From: Dehalococcoidia bacterium
GTDB lineage: Bacteria; Chloroflexota; Dehalococcoidia; E44-bin15
Assembly: GCA_030638665.1 (NCBI GenBank)
Contig: DAOWEF010000047.1
Coordinates: forward strand, 1 to 11,526
Direction of reading: 5' to 3'
Length of the DNA: 11,526 bases
The position numbers were made by a program, and so were the translations under genes. The notes under the pieces are model-generated. The model ran no database searches. It had not been told where the DNA came from and saw only the letters and a program-made list of their open reading frames with translations. Below are positions 1-7,647 of the stretch, piece after piece. How positions within the stretch are numbered: the first letter of the stretch is position 1; each line of letters starts with the position of its first letter.

Positions 1-351
1 CTCTTTTATGGCAAGCCTGGTATAGAGCTGCCGGTGCCCCTTCATCCTGCGGTAGCGCACCTTTGGCTTGTATTTGAAGACGATGACCTTCTTCCCCTTT
101 CCCTCGCCGAGGACCTCAGCGATTACCTTTGCCCCTTCAACAGTAGGCGTGCCCACTTTCACCCTCTCCCCATCGGCGACCAGCAACACATGATCCAGCT
201 CTATAGCGCTCCCTTCCGCTGCGGGAAGGTGCGCCACATCGATGGTCTCCCCAGATGAGACCTTATACTGCTTTCCCCCCGTTTGCACGATGGCGTAATC
301 CCAGCTCCCCTTCTTAGCGGACTTTTGACCTTTCACTTTTGAAGTTGCCAA
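1..351 (-). CDS. rplU: 50S ribosomal protein L21, 3' end cut by window edge
   Basis: L21 is a large-subunit ribosomal protein that binds 23S rRNA. The 117 codons present read in one frame to the window edge. They show the L21 core: YAIVQTGGKQYKV near residues 19-31, then KVIVFKYKPKVRYRRMKGHR toward the C-terminus. Only the last few residues and the stop should be missing. The start is a TTG at 349-351, chosen because a perfect AGGAGG (358-363) lies 6 nt upstream and no ATG or GTG serves better. The protein therefore carries a Lys-rich N-terminal extension of about 17 residues before the usual L21 start. L21 is normally followed by rpmA (L27), which would lie beyond the left edge. Identification is by motif recall and is secure; the exact start is slightly less so. 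Confidence 0.95.
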   Translation of the reverse strand, partial: MATSKVKGQKSAKKGSWDYAIVQTGGKQYKVSSGETIDVAHLPAAEGSAIELDHVLLVADGERVKVGTPTVEGAKVIAEVLGEGKGKKVIVFKYKPKVRYRRMKGHRQLYTRLAIKE

Positions 352-447
352 TCGATGCCTCCTAAAGAACTGCTCCTCCCTTGCTGCGATCAATTACTCG
401 CTCTCGCCCTGGGTTGCTGTCAGGGAGGTCATGGTGCCGCAGTCGCT
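352..447 (-). promoter_or_regulatory. rplU mRNA 5' leader with alternative pairing to its ribosome binding site
   Basis: The predicted transcript start near 446 leaves a leader of about 95 nt before the TTG. In the RNA sense, a CCTCCC (428-423) is complementary both to a GGGAGG (380-375) and to most of the true Shine-Dalgarno AGGAGG (363-358). A small CCCTG/CAGGG hairpin also overlaps the first arm. The leader also holds a 12-codon ATG ORF that ends in TAA before the second arm. Autogenous control through leader RNA is common for ribosomal protein operons, and a leader of this kind could act that way. That role is inference; only the complementarity is seen. Confidence 0.35.
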
Positions 448-452
448 TCTCA

Positions 453-481
453 ATCCTATCATTTTATATCCAAGATGTCAA
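453..481 (-). promoter_or_regulatory. Sigma-70-type promoter for rplU
   Basis: On the minus strand there is a perfect -35 TTGACA (481-476), a 17-nt spacer and a -10 TAGGAT (458-453). The predicted start is near 446, about 95 nt upstream of the rplU TTG. The -35 box overlaps the -35 box of the divergent radical SAM promoter. Confidence 0.7.
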
Positions 482-503
482 AAGTTTAAGGCTTTGCTAT
501 AAT
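475..503 (+). promoter_or_regulatory. Sigma-70-type promoter for the radical SAM gene
   Basis: On the plus strand there is a -35 ATGTCA (475-480), a 17-nt spacer and a perfect -10 TATAAT (498-503). Only 10 nt separate the -10 from the ATG at 514. The transcript should therefore start about 3-4 nt before the start codon, or in or just past the AGGGG that could otherwise serve as Shine-Dalgarno. Confidence 0.65.
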
Positions 504-513
504 AGGGGATATT

Positions 514-2361
514 ATGGCCAATCTGGATCAAATTCTTCCCAGGGTAACCAAGCCTGCCCGCTATACCGGGGGCGAGTGGAATAGCATCACGAAGGACTGG
601 GACGCTATAGATGTCAAGATGGCTCTTGCCTATCCTGACATCTATGAAATTGGCATGTCCAACCTGGGGCTGGTCATCCTCTATGACCTGGTCAATAGAG
701 AGCCCAGGGCTCTTGTCGAGCGTGTCTATGCCCCCTGGATCGATATGGAGGCAGAGATGAGGAAGGCCACCATCCCCCTATTTAGCCTGGAATCGCGGCG
801 TCCATTAAAGGACTTCGACATTATTGGCTTCTCCCTGGGCTATGAGCTCACCTACACCAATGTGCTCAATATGCTCGACCTGGCGGGGATACCAGTGCTC
901 GCCGCGCAGCGTGATGAATCCTACCCCTTGATTATCGCTGGCGGTAGTTGCACCCTTAATGCCGAACCCATGGCGGAATTCATCGATCTTTTCGTCCTTG
1001 GCGAAGGTGAGGAGGTTATCTTGGAGCTACTGGGAACCTTTCGCCAGTGGAAGTTTGAGGGTCCCCATGGGAAGCAGGAGCTACTTCGTGAACTGGCTCA
1101 TATTCCTGGCATCTATGTGCCCAGTCTATACCAGGTTGACTATCATGACGATGGCACTATTTCCAAGATAATGCCCACATCTCCAGGGATAGGCTCAAGC
1201 ATAAAGCGACGCATCCTTATAAAGCTGCCCCCTGCGGTGACCAAGCCGGTGGTCCCTTATATGGCCACGATCCATGATCGCGCAGCCATCGAGATTCAGC
1301 GTGGTTGCACCAGGGGTTGTCGCTTCTGCCAGGCGGGGATCATCTATCGCCCGATCCGGGAGCGGCCTAAGGAGGAGGTTTTGGCGGCGGTGGATGAATT
1401 GCTCAGGAATTGTGGCTATAATGAGCTTTCACTACTCTCGTTGAGCACCAGCGACTATTCAGAGATTGAGAGCCTGGTTAGCGCGCTATTAGGACGCTAT
1501 CGAGAGCACAACCTCAAGATATCACTGCCCAGCCTGCGTATCGATGGCCTCTCGTTAAGGTTGATGGATACCATTACCTCTGGGAAGAAGACCGGCTTGA
1601 CCTTTGCCCCTGAGGCAGGAAGCGAGCGGTTGCGCCGGGTGATTAATAAGAGCGTTTCTCAGGATGATCTACTCCAAACCTTAGAGACTGTCGCGGAGCG
1701 GGGTTGGAGCAGCGTTAAGCTTTATTTCATGCTCGGCTTGCCCACTGAGACCCCTGATGACATAGAGAGCATCGTTCACATGGTGCGCCAGAGTGTCCCC
1801 GCGCGGAGGAAACCCGGGGGCAAAGCGCTGCACCTGAAGGTGAGCACCTCGGCTTTTGTGCCCAAGGCGCACACCCCATTTCAATGGGTGGCTCAGCACA
1901 CTGAAGAGGATCTAAATGCCAGGATCGAGGCTCTCAGGCTTGGCGTGAAAAAGTCAGGGCTGCGCATGTCATGGCAAGACCCCAAGATGAGCCTGCTTGA
2001 AGGGGTGCTGGCGCGGGGAGACCGACGTCTCTCTCAGGCGATATACCGCGCCTGGCAACTGGGAGCCACCTTCGATGCCTGGAGCGAGCACTTCAATTAT
2101 GAAAAATGGGGCCGAGCCTTCGATGAATGTGGGCTCGACCCCGTTTTCTACGCTAACCGCCAACGCCCATTGGATGAAATATTTCCCTGGGCTCACATCG
2201 ACGTTGGGATAAGCACTACCTTCCTGAAAAGGGAGTACCAGCGCAACTTACAATGTACAGAGACCCAGGATTGCCGCTTTGGTCGCTGCACTACATGCGG
2301 GCTAGAGCGCTGGCACCCCGCTTGCCAGAAAAGCTATCAAAATTCTTCCTCTTCTTCGTAA
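514..2361 (+). CDS. B12-binding-domain radical SAM protein (TIGR03960-like), 615 aa
   Basis: This is a radical SAM enzyme with an N-terminal cobalamin-binding-like region. From residue 9 it shows PRVTKPARYTGGEWNS and ALAYPDIYEIGMSNLG, the hallmark opening of the family often annotated TIGR03960. Residues 100-175 (DIIGFSLGYELTYTNV, AGGSCTLNAEPMAEFID, LGEGEE) fit the B12-binding-like fold. The cluster motif is C265-x3-C269-x2-C272, which binds the catalytic 4Fe-4S and SAM. TFAPEAGSERLR (363-374) and KLYFMLGLPTET (402-413) are typical barrel motifs. A C-terminal cysteine group (C581, C587, C592, C595, C604) could hold a second metal site. The substrate is unknown. The family usually sits beside rplU/rpmA and an RNase G gene, suggesting an RNA or ribosome role; here it is divergent from rplU. 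The usual small partner (TIGR03936 family) does not follow. The last residues are a Ser run read antisense through the poly-Glu tail of the convergent gene. Confidence 0.9.
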   Translation: MANLDQILPRVTKPARYTGGEWNSITKDWDAIDVKMALAYPDIYEIGMSNLGLVILYDLVNREPRALVERVYAPWIDMEAEMRKATIPLFSLESRRPLKDFDIIGFSLGYELTYTNVLNMLDLAGIPVLAAQRDESYPLIIAGGSCTLNAEPMAEFIDLFVLGEGEEVILELLGTFRQWKFEGPHGKQELLRELAHIPGIYVPSLYQVDYHDDGTISKIMPTSPGIGSSIKRRILIKLPPAVTKPVVPYMATIHDRAAIEIQRGCTRGCRFCQAGIIYRPIRERPKEEVLAAVDELLRNCGYNELSLLSLSTSDYSEIESLVSALLGRYREHNLKISLPSLRIDGLSLRLMDTITSGKKTGLTFAPEAGSERLRRVINKSVSQDDLLQTLETVAERGWSSVKLYFMLGLPTETPDDIESIVHMVRQSVPARRKPGGKALHLKVSTSAFVPKAHTPFQWVAQHTEEDLNARIEALRLGVKKSGLRMSWQDPKMSLLEGVLARGDRRLSQAIYRAWQLGATFDAWSEHFNYEKWGRAFDECGLDPVFYANRQRPLDEIFPWAHIDVGISTTFLKREYQRNLQCTETQDCRFGRCTTCGLERWHPACQKSYQNSSSSS

Positions 2362-4835
2362 AGCTCCTCCTCAGCAAACTCACCAGCCGCTCCCCTCTTC
2401 GGGAGAACCACGAGCAGGACAATGGCCGCAATGATAATGAGAGCACCCAGCGCGATCAATAGAGTATACCACCACTCCCAAGCGAGCCCCTCTTCCTCTT
2501 CCTCTGGTACCTCGATCGCCGGACCAGGCGCCGTGGTATTATCAGGATTGCCTGCCACGTCTGTCACAGAGGCCGATGGGTCCACCGTCTCCCCGCCTAC
2601 AATAGTCTCACCCGATCCCAGGGTCACCCAAAACCATTTATCACTGTAAGTCCAGCTAAGGTCATCGGCCGTCAATGTGCCGTAGCTATGGCTAGGGGAA
2701 GTCGGCAGCATTGTTCCAATATTGGTTACAGTGATCGTGGCAGTGTCCATCGCCTCACTGAACTTGAAGCACAGTGTATCGCCCTCATTGATAGTATCCG
2801 AATCATCGACATCGGTCCAGTCTATGCCGGTCATGGTTGGTCCGGTGGTGTCAGGCGTGGGTGTAGGCGTTAGTCCGGGTGTAGGTGTAGGAATTGGCGT
2901 TGGTGCGGGGGTAGGCGTTGCGGTCGGTGTTGATGGGACCCCCGGACCAGGCGCTGTGGTGTTATCAGGATTGCCTGCCACGTCAGTCACAGCGGCCGAT
3001 GGGTCCACCGTATTGCCGACACTAATGGTCGAGCCTGCCCCCAGGGTCACCGTAAGCTGGGTCTTGGCAGTATTCCAAGCTAAGGTGAAGGTTGTCCCGT
3101 AATCGGTGCCCGTGGCTGAGCTATCGAGCCCGGAATTTATTTCAGATATAGTGTCGAGCGTTGTGGTATCCATCGCCTCGCTGAAGTTAAATCGCAGTAT
3201 ATCACTCACATTGATAGTGTTAGAGCCATCGACATCTATCCAGGTTATGCTTTGCAGGGTTGGTCGAGTGACGTCAGGCGTCGGCGTAGGCGTTGGTGGT
3301 GGTATTGGGGTAACTGGACCCTCCGGTGCTGGCCCGATGGTGAAGCTATCTGTGTCGATGAGAGAAGTGTTACCCGCCATGTCTATTGCCCTCGCCTTAA
3401 CGGTGTAGCTCACGCCGTCATGCCAGTCTGTTGGCAAGGGGTCGACAGACCAATCATTAGTTCCAGTGGCGTCGATCCACAACTCGGTGTCCTGCCAGAC
3501 CTGGCCGTTCCAGTACCGGTTGTCGCTGTTACGCTTTATCTGAACCTGTACACTCTCAACTATGCCTTCGATCAAGGGCCATTGTGGTATATCGACAGAG
3601 GTGCCGGTGATCTCAGTGAAGGCGTCAACGCTAACATAGTCAGTGATGGCGCTGATACTTGTATCCGATTTCTGAGAGTCAAAGACGAACACATCGGTTA
3701 CCGTTTGTTTCCCAGCGGGGCTAGCGTTATTAGTAACCTCGGCAGTGACAAGGTATTCCTTGCCGCTTGTCCACATGGTAGATGGCAGGGTGCTATAAGT
3801 CCAGCCCTCCCTTTCGCTATCGAAACTGCCAACCGTGGCTGTAGCAGTGAGCCATATTTCACTGCCCCACGAAGTGCCCCTCCACCACTTATTGTCGCTC
3901 GTGCGCTGGATCTTTACCTTCACGCTAGAGACATAGTCTGGTGCAGCAGCACTGGCAGCACCGCTGATCTTAGTCAGGGCTCCAACAAAACCGGGTATGT
4001 CGTTGATGGTGATATCGAGCCCTGACACGGGAGCTACAAAGGTGAAGGTCTCTGTGTCGACTGTGGAGTCGGTGTTACCCGCCCCATCTATCGCCCTCGC
4101 CTTAACGGCGTAGCTCACGCCATCATGCAAGTCTGTTGGCAAGGAGACGAGAGACCAACTAGTAGTTCCCGTGGCCTGGATCCATATCTCGTCATTCTGC
4201 CAGACCTGGCCGTTCCAGTACCTATTGTCGCTGTTGCGCTTGAGCTGAACCTGAACACTTTCAACTATGCCTGGTATCAAGGGCGCCTGCGGTGTGTCGG
4301 AAGCGGTACCGGCGATAGAGGGAACGGTGCTCACTGGGTCGCCGATGGCATCGATATCGGTTTCCGGCCTCCCCGGGTCATAAATGAAGAAATCTATATC
4401 CTCGGCACCTATATTGTTCTCATTATCTACTGCCCAGACACTGATTTGGTATTCTTTGCCGCTGTTCCATGTAGAAGATGATAGGTGCGTGTAACGCCAG
4501 CGTACTCTTTCGGTGGTGGCGCCCTCTGTGATTGTAGCATCGAGCGGTACCTGGACCTCCTGCCATGAGTTGCCGTTCCACCACTCGTTATCAGTGATAC
4601 AATAGATAAACAGCTGCACCGCAGCTACATAATCCGGCGCTGTATCAATAGCATAGCCGGTAATTGAAGTAACGCTGGAAGCGTAGCCCAGAGGGCTAGG
4701 GATTTCATCGATGAAGGTCTCTGGAGCCGGAGTGCCTGCCTCCACAGGCACGCTCAGCGCTACTACGGGCGTCAGGGCAAACACTAGAATTAGTGCCACC
4801 ACAATACGCCATGCTGGATTAAACCTCTTTTTCAT
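2337..4835 (-). CDS. Secreted, membrane-anchored multi-domain surface protein, 832 aa
   Basis: This is a putative cell-surface structural or adhesive protein with no visible enzymatic motif. The N-terminus is a signal peptide (KKR, then a hydrophobic core at residues 10-29, likely cleaved after VEA or nearby). Four Ig-like repeats in an A-B-A-B order follow, at about 39-153, 158-267, 271-386 and 389-500. Each B copy carries RNSDNRYWNGQVWQ and HDGVSY-VKARAID-AGNT. A Pro/Thr linker (505-523) leads to two Big_5-like domains (524-631, 665-772) with FSEAMD and Asp-rich turns (DVDGSNTIN, DVDDSDTIN) that could bind calcium. A second Pro/Thr linker (632-663) separates them. The C-terminus has an acidic patch, a membrane helix (about 789-811) and a cytoplasmic tail starting LPKRG and ending in five Glu and Phe. 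LPKRG follows the helix, so it is not a sortase signal. The ATG has AAGGAG 7 nt upstream. The family is not recognised beyond its architecture. Confidence 0.85.
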   Translation of the reverse strand: MKKRFNPAWRIVVALILVFALTPVVALSVPVEAGTPAPETFIDEIPSPLGYASSVTSITGYAIDTAPDYVAAVQLFIYCITDNEWWNGNSWQEVQVPLDATITEGATTERVRWRYTHLSSSTWNSGKEYQISVWAVDNENNIGAEDIDFFIYDPGRPETDIDAIGDPVSTVPSIAGTASDTPQAPLIPGIVESVQVQLKRNSDNRYWNGQVWQNDEIWIQATGTTSWSLVSLPTDLHDGVSYAVKARAIDGAGNTDSTVDTETFTFVAPVSGLDITINDIPGFVGALTKISGAASAAAPDYVSSVKVKIQRTSDNKWWRGTSWGSEIWLTATATVGSFDSEREGWTYSTLPSTMWTSGKEYLVTAEVTNNASPAGKQTVTDVFVFDSQKSDTSISAITDYVSVDAFTEITGTSVDIPQWPLIEGIVESVQVQIKRNSDNRYWNGQVWQDTELWIDATGTNDWSVDPLPTDWHDGVSYTVKARAIDMAGNTSLIDTDSFTIGPAPEGPVTPIPPPTPTPTPDVTRPTLQSITWIDVDGSNTINVSDILRFNFSEAMDTTTLDTISEINSGLDSSATGTDYGTTFTLAWNTAKTQLTVTLGAGSTISVGNTVDPSAAVTDVAGNPDNTTAPGPGVPSTPTATPTPAPTPIPTPTPGLTPTPTPDTTGPTMTGIDWTDVDDSDTINEGDTLCFKFSEAMDTATITVTNIGTMLPTSPSHSYGTLTADDLSWTYSDKWFWVTLGSGETIVGGETVDPSASVTDVAGNPDNTTAPGPAIEVPEEEEEGLAWEWWYTLLIALGALIIIAAIVLLVVLPKRGAAGEFAEEELYEEEEEF
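2521..3011. repeat. Pair of 68-bp direct repeats within the two Big_5-like domains
   Basis: Copies lie at 2521-2588 and 2944-3011, offset by 423 bp (141 codons), and differ at about 4 of 68 positions. They encode the ends of the two Big_5-like domains (VTDVAGNPDNTTAPGP). Conservation at DNA level within otherwise diverged domains points to recent duplication or gene conversion. Confidence 0.9.
2847..2942 (-). repeat. Low-complexity Pro/Thr linker repeat
   Basis: GGTGTAGGCG-like units on the plus strand encode a run of PTP/TPTP residues on the minus strand (residues 632-663 of the surface protein). It reads as an extended, flexible spacer between Ig-like domains. A shorter one lies around 3267-3323. 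Confidence 0.85.
3492..4271. repeat. Pair of 75-bp direct repeats from A-B module duplication
   Basis: Copies lie at 3492-3566 and 4197-4271, offset by 705 bp (235 codons), and are near-identical apart from about 8-9 differences. They encode the shared segment ESVQVQ-KRNSDNRYWNGQVWQ of the two B domains. The A domains repeat at a similar offset (SGKEY near residues 125 and 357). The N-terminal half therefore arose by duplicating one two-domain unit of about 235 residues. Confidence 0.9.
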
Positions 4836-4856
4836 TTCGTTTCTCCTTTCGCTTTA

Positions 4857-4988
4857 TTAACTAATAAGGCTGGCCGCCAGAACCTTCCGTGCTGGCTCAT
4901 CCAGCCTCGTCCCATTGAACAAAAAGGAATGCCAATTTCCTAGCTCACTCTCGACCTTATCAAAGCTGTCCGACAATACGCTCTGCAA
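4857..4988 (-). CDS. Possible small leader ORF upstream of the surface-protein gene, 43 or 39 aa
   Basis: An open frame starts at a TTG (4988) or a second in-frame TTG (4976) and ends in tandem TAA TAA stops at 4859-4854. The stops are about 6 nt before the AAGGAG of the surface-protein gene. The predicted peptide includes ESELGNWHSFLFNGTRLDE and ARKVLAASLIS, mixed in composition and not low-complexity. The first TTG is 9 nt from the -10 box, so it would be translated nearly leaderless. There is no good Shine-Dalgarno for either TTG. A frame of this length can arise by chance, so this is only a candidate leader peptide. No family is recognised. Confidence 0.25.
   Translation of the reverse strand: MQSVLSDSFDKVESELGNWHSFLFNGTRLDEPARKVLAASLIS
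4868..4906 (-). promoter_or_regulatory. Alternating stem arms in the surface-protein mRNA leader
   Basis: In the RNA sense four arms follow in order: GGCTGG (4906-4901), CCAGC (4895-4891), CTGG (4880-4877) and CCAGCC (4873-4868). Arms 1:2 and 3:4 can form two small hairpins, or 2:3 nested inside 1:4 one longer stem. The two states exclude each other. The arms lie inside the candidate leader ORF, so ribosome passage would change the fold. No U-run follows, so any control would be on translation or stability rather than classical termination. The regulatory role is inference. Confidence 0.3.
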
Positions 4989-4997
4989 AATTGGGCG

Positions 4998-5075
4998 AGT
5001 ATAACACAATATTAGAGGAATGTCAATACCCTTGGGTAAAAGTAAAGTTAAATATAACCATTTTTCAATAGTTTG
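4998..5075 (-). promoter_or_regulatory. Strong promoter with AT-rich upstream element for the surface-protein gene
   Basis: On the minus strand there is a perfect -35 TTGACA (5026-5021), a 17-nt spacer and a -10 TATACT (5003-4998). Just upstream, about 5031-5075 is very AT-rich with A and T tracts, resembling an UP element. The predicted start is near 4991, giving a leader of about 155 nt. A strong promoter fits an abundant surface protein. Confidence 0.75.
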
Positions 5076-5108
5076 TTACAACATTCTGCGCAATTTTATC
5101 CTAGGGCA

Positions 5109-7520
5109 TCAGTGTAGAGCCGCGATAGAGATCACCTCATCCCCCTCGTCAGGCTTCATCAGACTAGCCCCCCTTCTAATTCTCCCCTGAATCGGGATGT
5201 TTTCCGCCCGCATGCGAAGGATGACCCCTTGAGCGGAGAGGATCATCACCTCATCCAGGGTGTTGATAACACGCGCGGCGACCACCTTCCCTACTTTTAA
5301 ACTGAGGCTCTTTATACCGGTGCCCCCGCGAGCCTGGAGGCGATAACTGGATAGGGGGGTGCACTTGCCTAATCCATTCTTGGTAATTACCATCAGGTAA
5401 GCATTAGGGGAGACAATATCCATCGCCACTACACGATCGTCGGAGGCAACATGGATGGCACGCACTCCACCGCTGGTGCGTGAAGCGGTCCTGAGTCCCT
5501 TAATAGCAAACCTGATCGCCTGAGCCCCTTCTGTCACTAGAATGATCTCGTCACCCTGGCTAGCCACCCTGGCCGCCACCAGCTCGTCTCCTTTCCCCAG
5601 CCTCATGGCGATGAGACCGTTGGCGCGCACTGCGGCAAACCCCTCAAGAGAACTCCGCTTTATCAAACCGCGACGTGTCGCCATAATCATAGAGGCCCCG
5701 GAAACAAAGCTTGATACCGCCAGAATCTCTGTTACCTGCTCTGTCTCCTCTACGGAGATCAATTTTACCATTGGTATCCCTTTGACCGTTCGGGAGATCT
5801 CCAGTGGTACTCGGTAGCATTTAAGGGAGTATACCCTCCCCCGATTGGTGAAGAAAAGGAGTGTATCGAGGGTATCGGCTACCAGGAGAAGGCGCACGCT
5901 CTCTGCCTCTCGAGTGGCGATACCTATCACCCCTCTCCCTCCTCGCTGCTGTACTCGGTAGCTTTCGATAGGCATTCGCTTTATATATCCACGGGTAGTA
6001 AGGACGATCATCACCTTCTGATGATGGATCAGGTCCTCCTCCCTGAACTCCTCTGGCTCCTCTTCAACGATCTCCGTCCGCCGTGGGTCAGCGTATTTTG
6101 TCTTTAGCTCGCCTGTATCCTCCTTGACCAGAAAAAGGATCTTCCGCGGGTTAGCCAACAGGTCCTCCAAGTAAGCGATGGTTTTCAACACCTCGGTATA
6201 CTCTTCTATCAGCTTTTCGCGCTCCATGGCAGCGAGGCGCCGGAGCTGCATGTCCAGGATGGCTTGGGCTTGCGCCTGGGTCAGATTAAAGGATGCCATC
6301 AGATTTCCCCGCGCCGCCTCAGCGCTTGGGGAGCGGCGAATCACTCCGATAACTTCGTCCATGTGGTCGAGGGCGATCTTCAGCCCCTCGAGGATATGGG
6401 CCCGCTCCTTAGCATGGCGAAGCTCAAACCGGGAGCGACGGACGATGACCTCTTGGCGAAAGCTGATATACTGCTGGAGAGCCGTTTTTAGGCTGATCAC
6501 CCTGGGCTGCCCATCGATAAGGGCCAGCATGTTAACGAAGAAAGCTGACTGCATCGCCGTATGCTTAAAGAGGTTGTTTAAGACCTGTTCCGGTTGGGCA
6601 TCCCTCCTCAGCTCGATAACGATACGTATCCCCTGCCTGTCCGATTCATCGCGCAACTCGGCGATCCCTTCTATCCTTTTTGTCTTGACTAGATCGGCGA
6701 TCCGAGCCACCAACGCTGCCTTGTTGACCTGGTAGGGAAGCTCGGTAACCACTATCTGATGGCGTCCCTTAGCGAGTTCATCAATACTATATCTGGCCCG
6801 GATTAAAACCTTACCCTTACCTGTGGCATAGGCATTCTTGATCCCCTCTCTTCCGAAAATAATGCCCGCAGTAGGGAAATCAGGTCCGCGAATGAAATCG
6901 GTGAGCTCGTCCGCCGATGCCTCAGGGTTTTCAATGAGATAGCAGATTGCATCTGAGACCTCACCGAGATTGTGGGGGGGGATGTTGGTGGCCATGCCCA
7001 CCGCGATCCCTGAAGCCCCATTTATAAGTAGATTGGGGAGCCTCGAGGGAAGCACGGTGGGCTCCCTGAGGGAGCCATCGAAATTGGGTACCAGCTCGAC
7101 TGTCTCCTTGTCGATATCAAGGAGCATCTCCTGAGCGATCTGGGAAAGGCGAGCCTCAGTATAACGCATCGCCGCTGGTGGGTCGTTATCCACACTGCCA
7201 AAATTCCCCTGCCCATCGATGAGCACATACCTCAGGGAGAAATCCTGCGCCATGCGCACCATAGCTTCATAGACCGGGGCATCGCCATGGGGGTGGTATT
7301 TACCCAGCACCTCGCCAACGATGCGAGCGCTCTTCTTGTGGGCACTGGAGTGGGTGAGCCCCAATTCTCCCGTGGCATAGAGGATCCGTCGTTGCACCGG
7401 CTTTAACCCATCGCGCACATCGGGCAGGGCACGGGAGACGATCACGCTCATGGCATAGTCCAGATAGGAGCTTTTCATCTCCTCTTCGATGTCAACTGGC
7501 TTAACTGCTCCGATATCCAT
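5109..7520 (-). CDS. gyrA: DNA gyrase subunit A, 803 aa
   Basis: This is the cleavage-reunion subunit of DNA gyrase. With GyrB it introduces negative supercoils using ATP. Numbered from the ATG at 7518-7520: the N-terminal [18 protein letters not shown] motif, [19 protein letters not shown] (74-92), and the catalytic pair R119-Y120 in [11 protein letters not shown]. The C-terminal beta-pinwheel carries the GyrA box QQRGGRG (524-530), which marks gyrase rather than topoisomerase IV ParC. A second QARGGTG lies in a later blade. The length is typical, and there is no long acidic C-terminal tail. A TTG just before the ATG would add one residue, but it lies 1 nt from the GGGGG ribosome site, so the ATG (4 nt away) is preferred. 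gyrB is not adjacent. Ala81 and Glu85 replace the Ser and Asp of the E. coli quinolone-determining region. Confidence 0.97.
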   Translation of the reverse strand: MDIGAVKPVDIEEEMKSSYLDYAMSVIVSRALPDVRDGLKPVQRRILYATGELGLTHSSAHKKSARIVGEVLGKYHPHGDAPVYEAMVRMAQDFSLRYVLIDGQGNFGSVDNDPPAAMRYTEARLSQIAQEMLLDIDKETVELVPNFDGSLREPTVLPSRLPNLLINGASGIAVGMATNIPPHNLGEVSDAICYLIENPEASADELTDFIRGPDFPTAGIIFGREGIKNAYATGKGKVLIRARYSIDELAKGRHQIVVTELPYQVNKAALVARIADLVKTKRIEGIAELRDESDRQGIRIVIELRRDAQPEQVLNNLFKHTAMQSAFFVNMLALIDGQPRVISLKTALQQYISFRQEVIVRRSRFELRHAKERAHILEGLKIALDHMDEVIGVIRRSPSAEAARGNLMASFNLTQAQAQAILDMQLRRLAAMEREKLIEEYTEVLKTIAYLEDLLANPRKILFLVKEDTGELKTKYADPRRTEIVEEEPEEFREEDLIHHQKVMIVLTTRGYIKRMPIESYRVQQRGGRGVIGIATREAESVRLLLVADTLDTLLFFTNRGRVYSLKCYRVPLEISRTVKGIPMVKLISVEETEQVTEILAVSSFVSGASMIMATRRGLIKRSSLEGFAAVRANGLIAMRLGKGDELVAARVASQGDEIILVTEGAQAIRFAIKGLRTASRTSGGVRAIHVASDDRVVAMDIVSPNAYLMVITKNGLGKCTPLSSYRLQARGGTGIKSLSLKVGKVVAARVINTLDEVMILSAQGVILRMRAENIPIQGRIRRGASLMKPDEGDEVISIAALH

Positions 7521-7559
7521 CAAACCCCCTATGCCTGGATATTCAGCGATCTTGCCAAA

Positions 7560-7588
7560 AGAATATCACGCTTCGCTGAGCTCGTCAA
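7560..7588 (-). promoter_or_regulatory. Promoter for gyrA
   Basis: On the minus strand there is a -35 TTGACG (7588-7583), a 17-nt spacer and a -10 TATTCT (7565-7560). The predicted start is near 7553, giving a leader of about 33 nt that contains the AGGGGG ribosome site. Confidence 0.6.
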
Positions 7589-7647
7589 AGGGCTGTAAAA
7601 GAGGATCCTTTGCTCCACCATAGAAAGCGAAATACTAGCGGGAATTT

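Noticed and set aside
2340..2402. LPKRG in the surface protein as a sortase (LPXTG) anchor
   Set aside because: The motif lies after the membrane helix, not before it, and lacks the Thr-Gly cleavage pair. The helix itself is the anchor.
2722..4481. Long plus-strand open frames opposite the surface-protein gene (for example 3252-4025)
   Set aside because: They are antisense shadows of a repetitive Thr/Ser/Asp-rich gene, with low-complexity Val/Gly runs and no ribosome site or recognisable domain.
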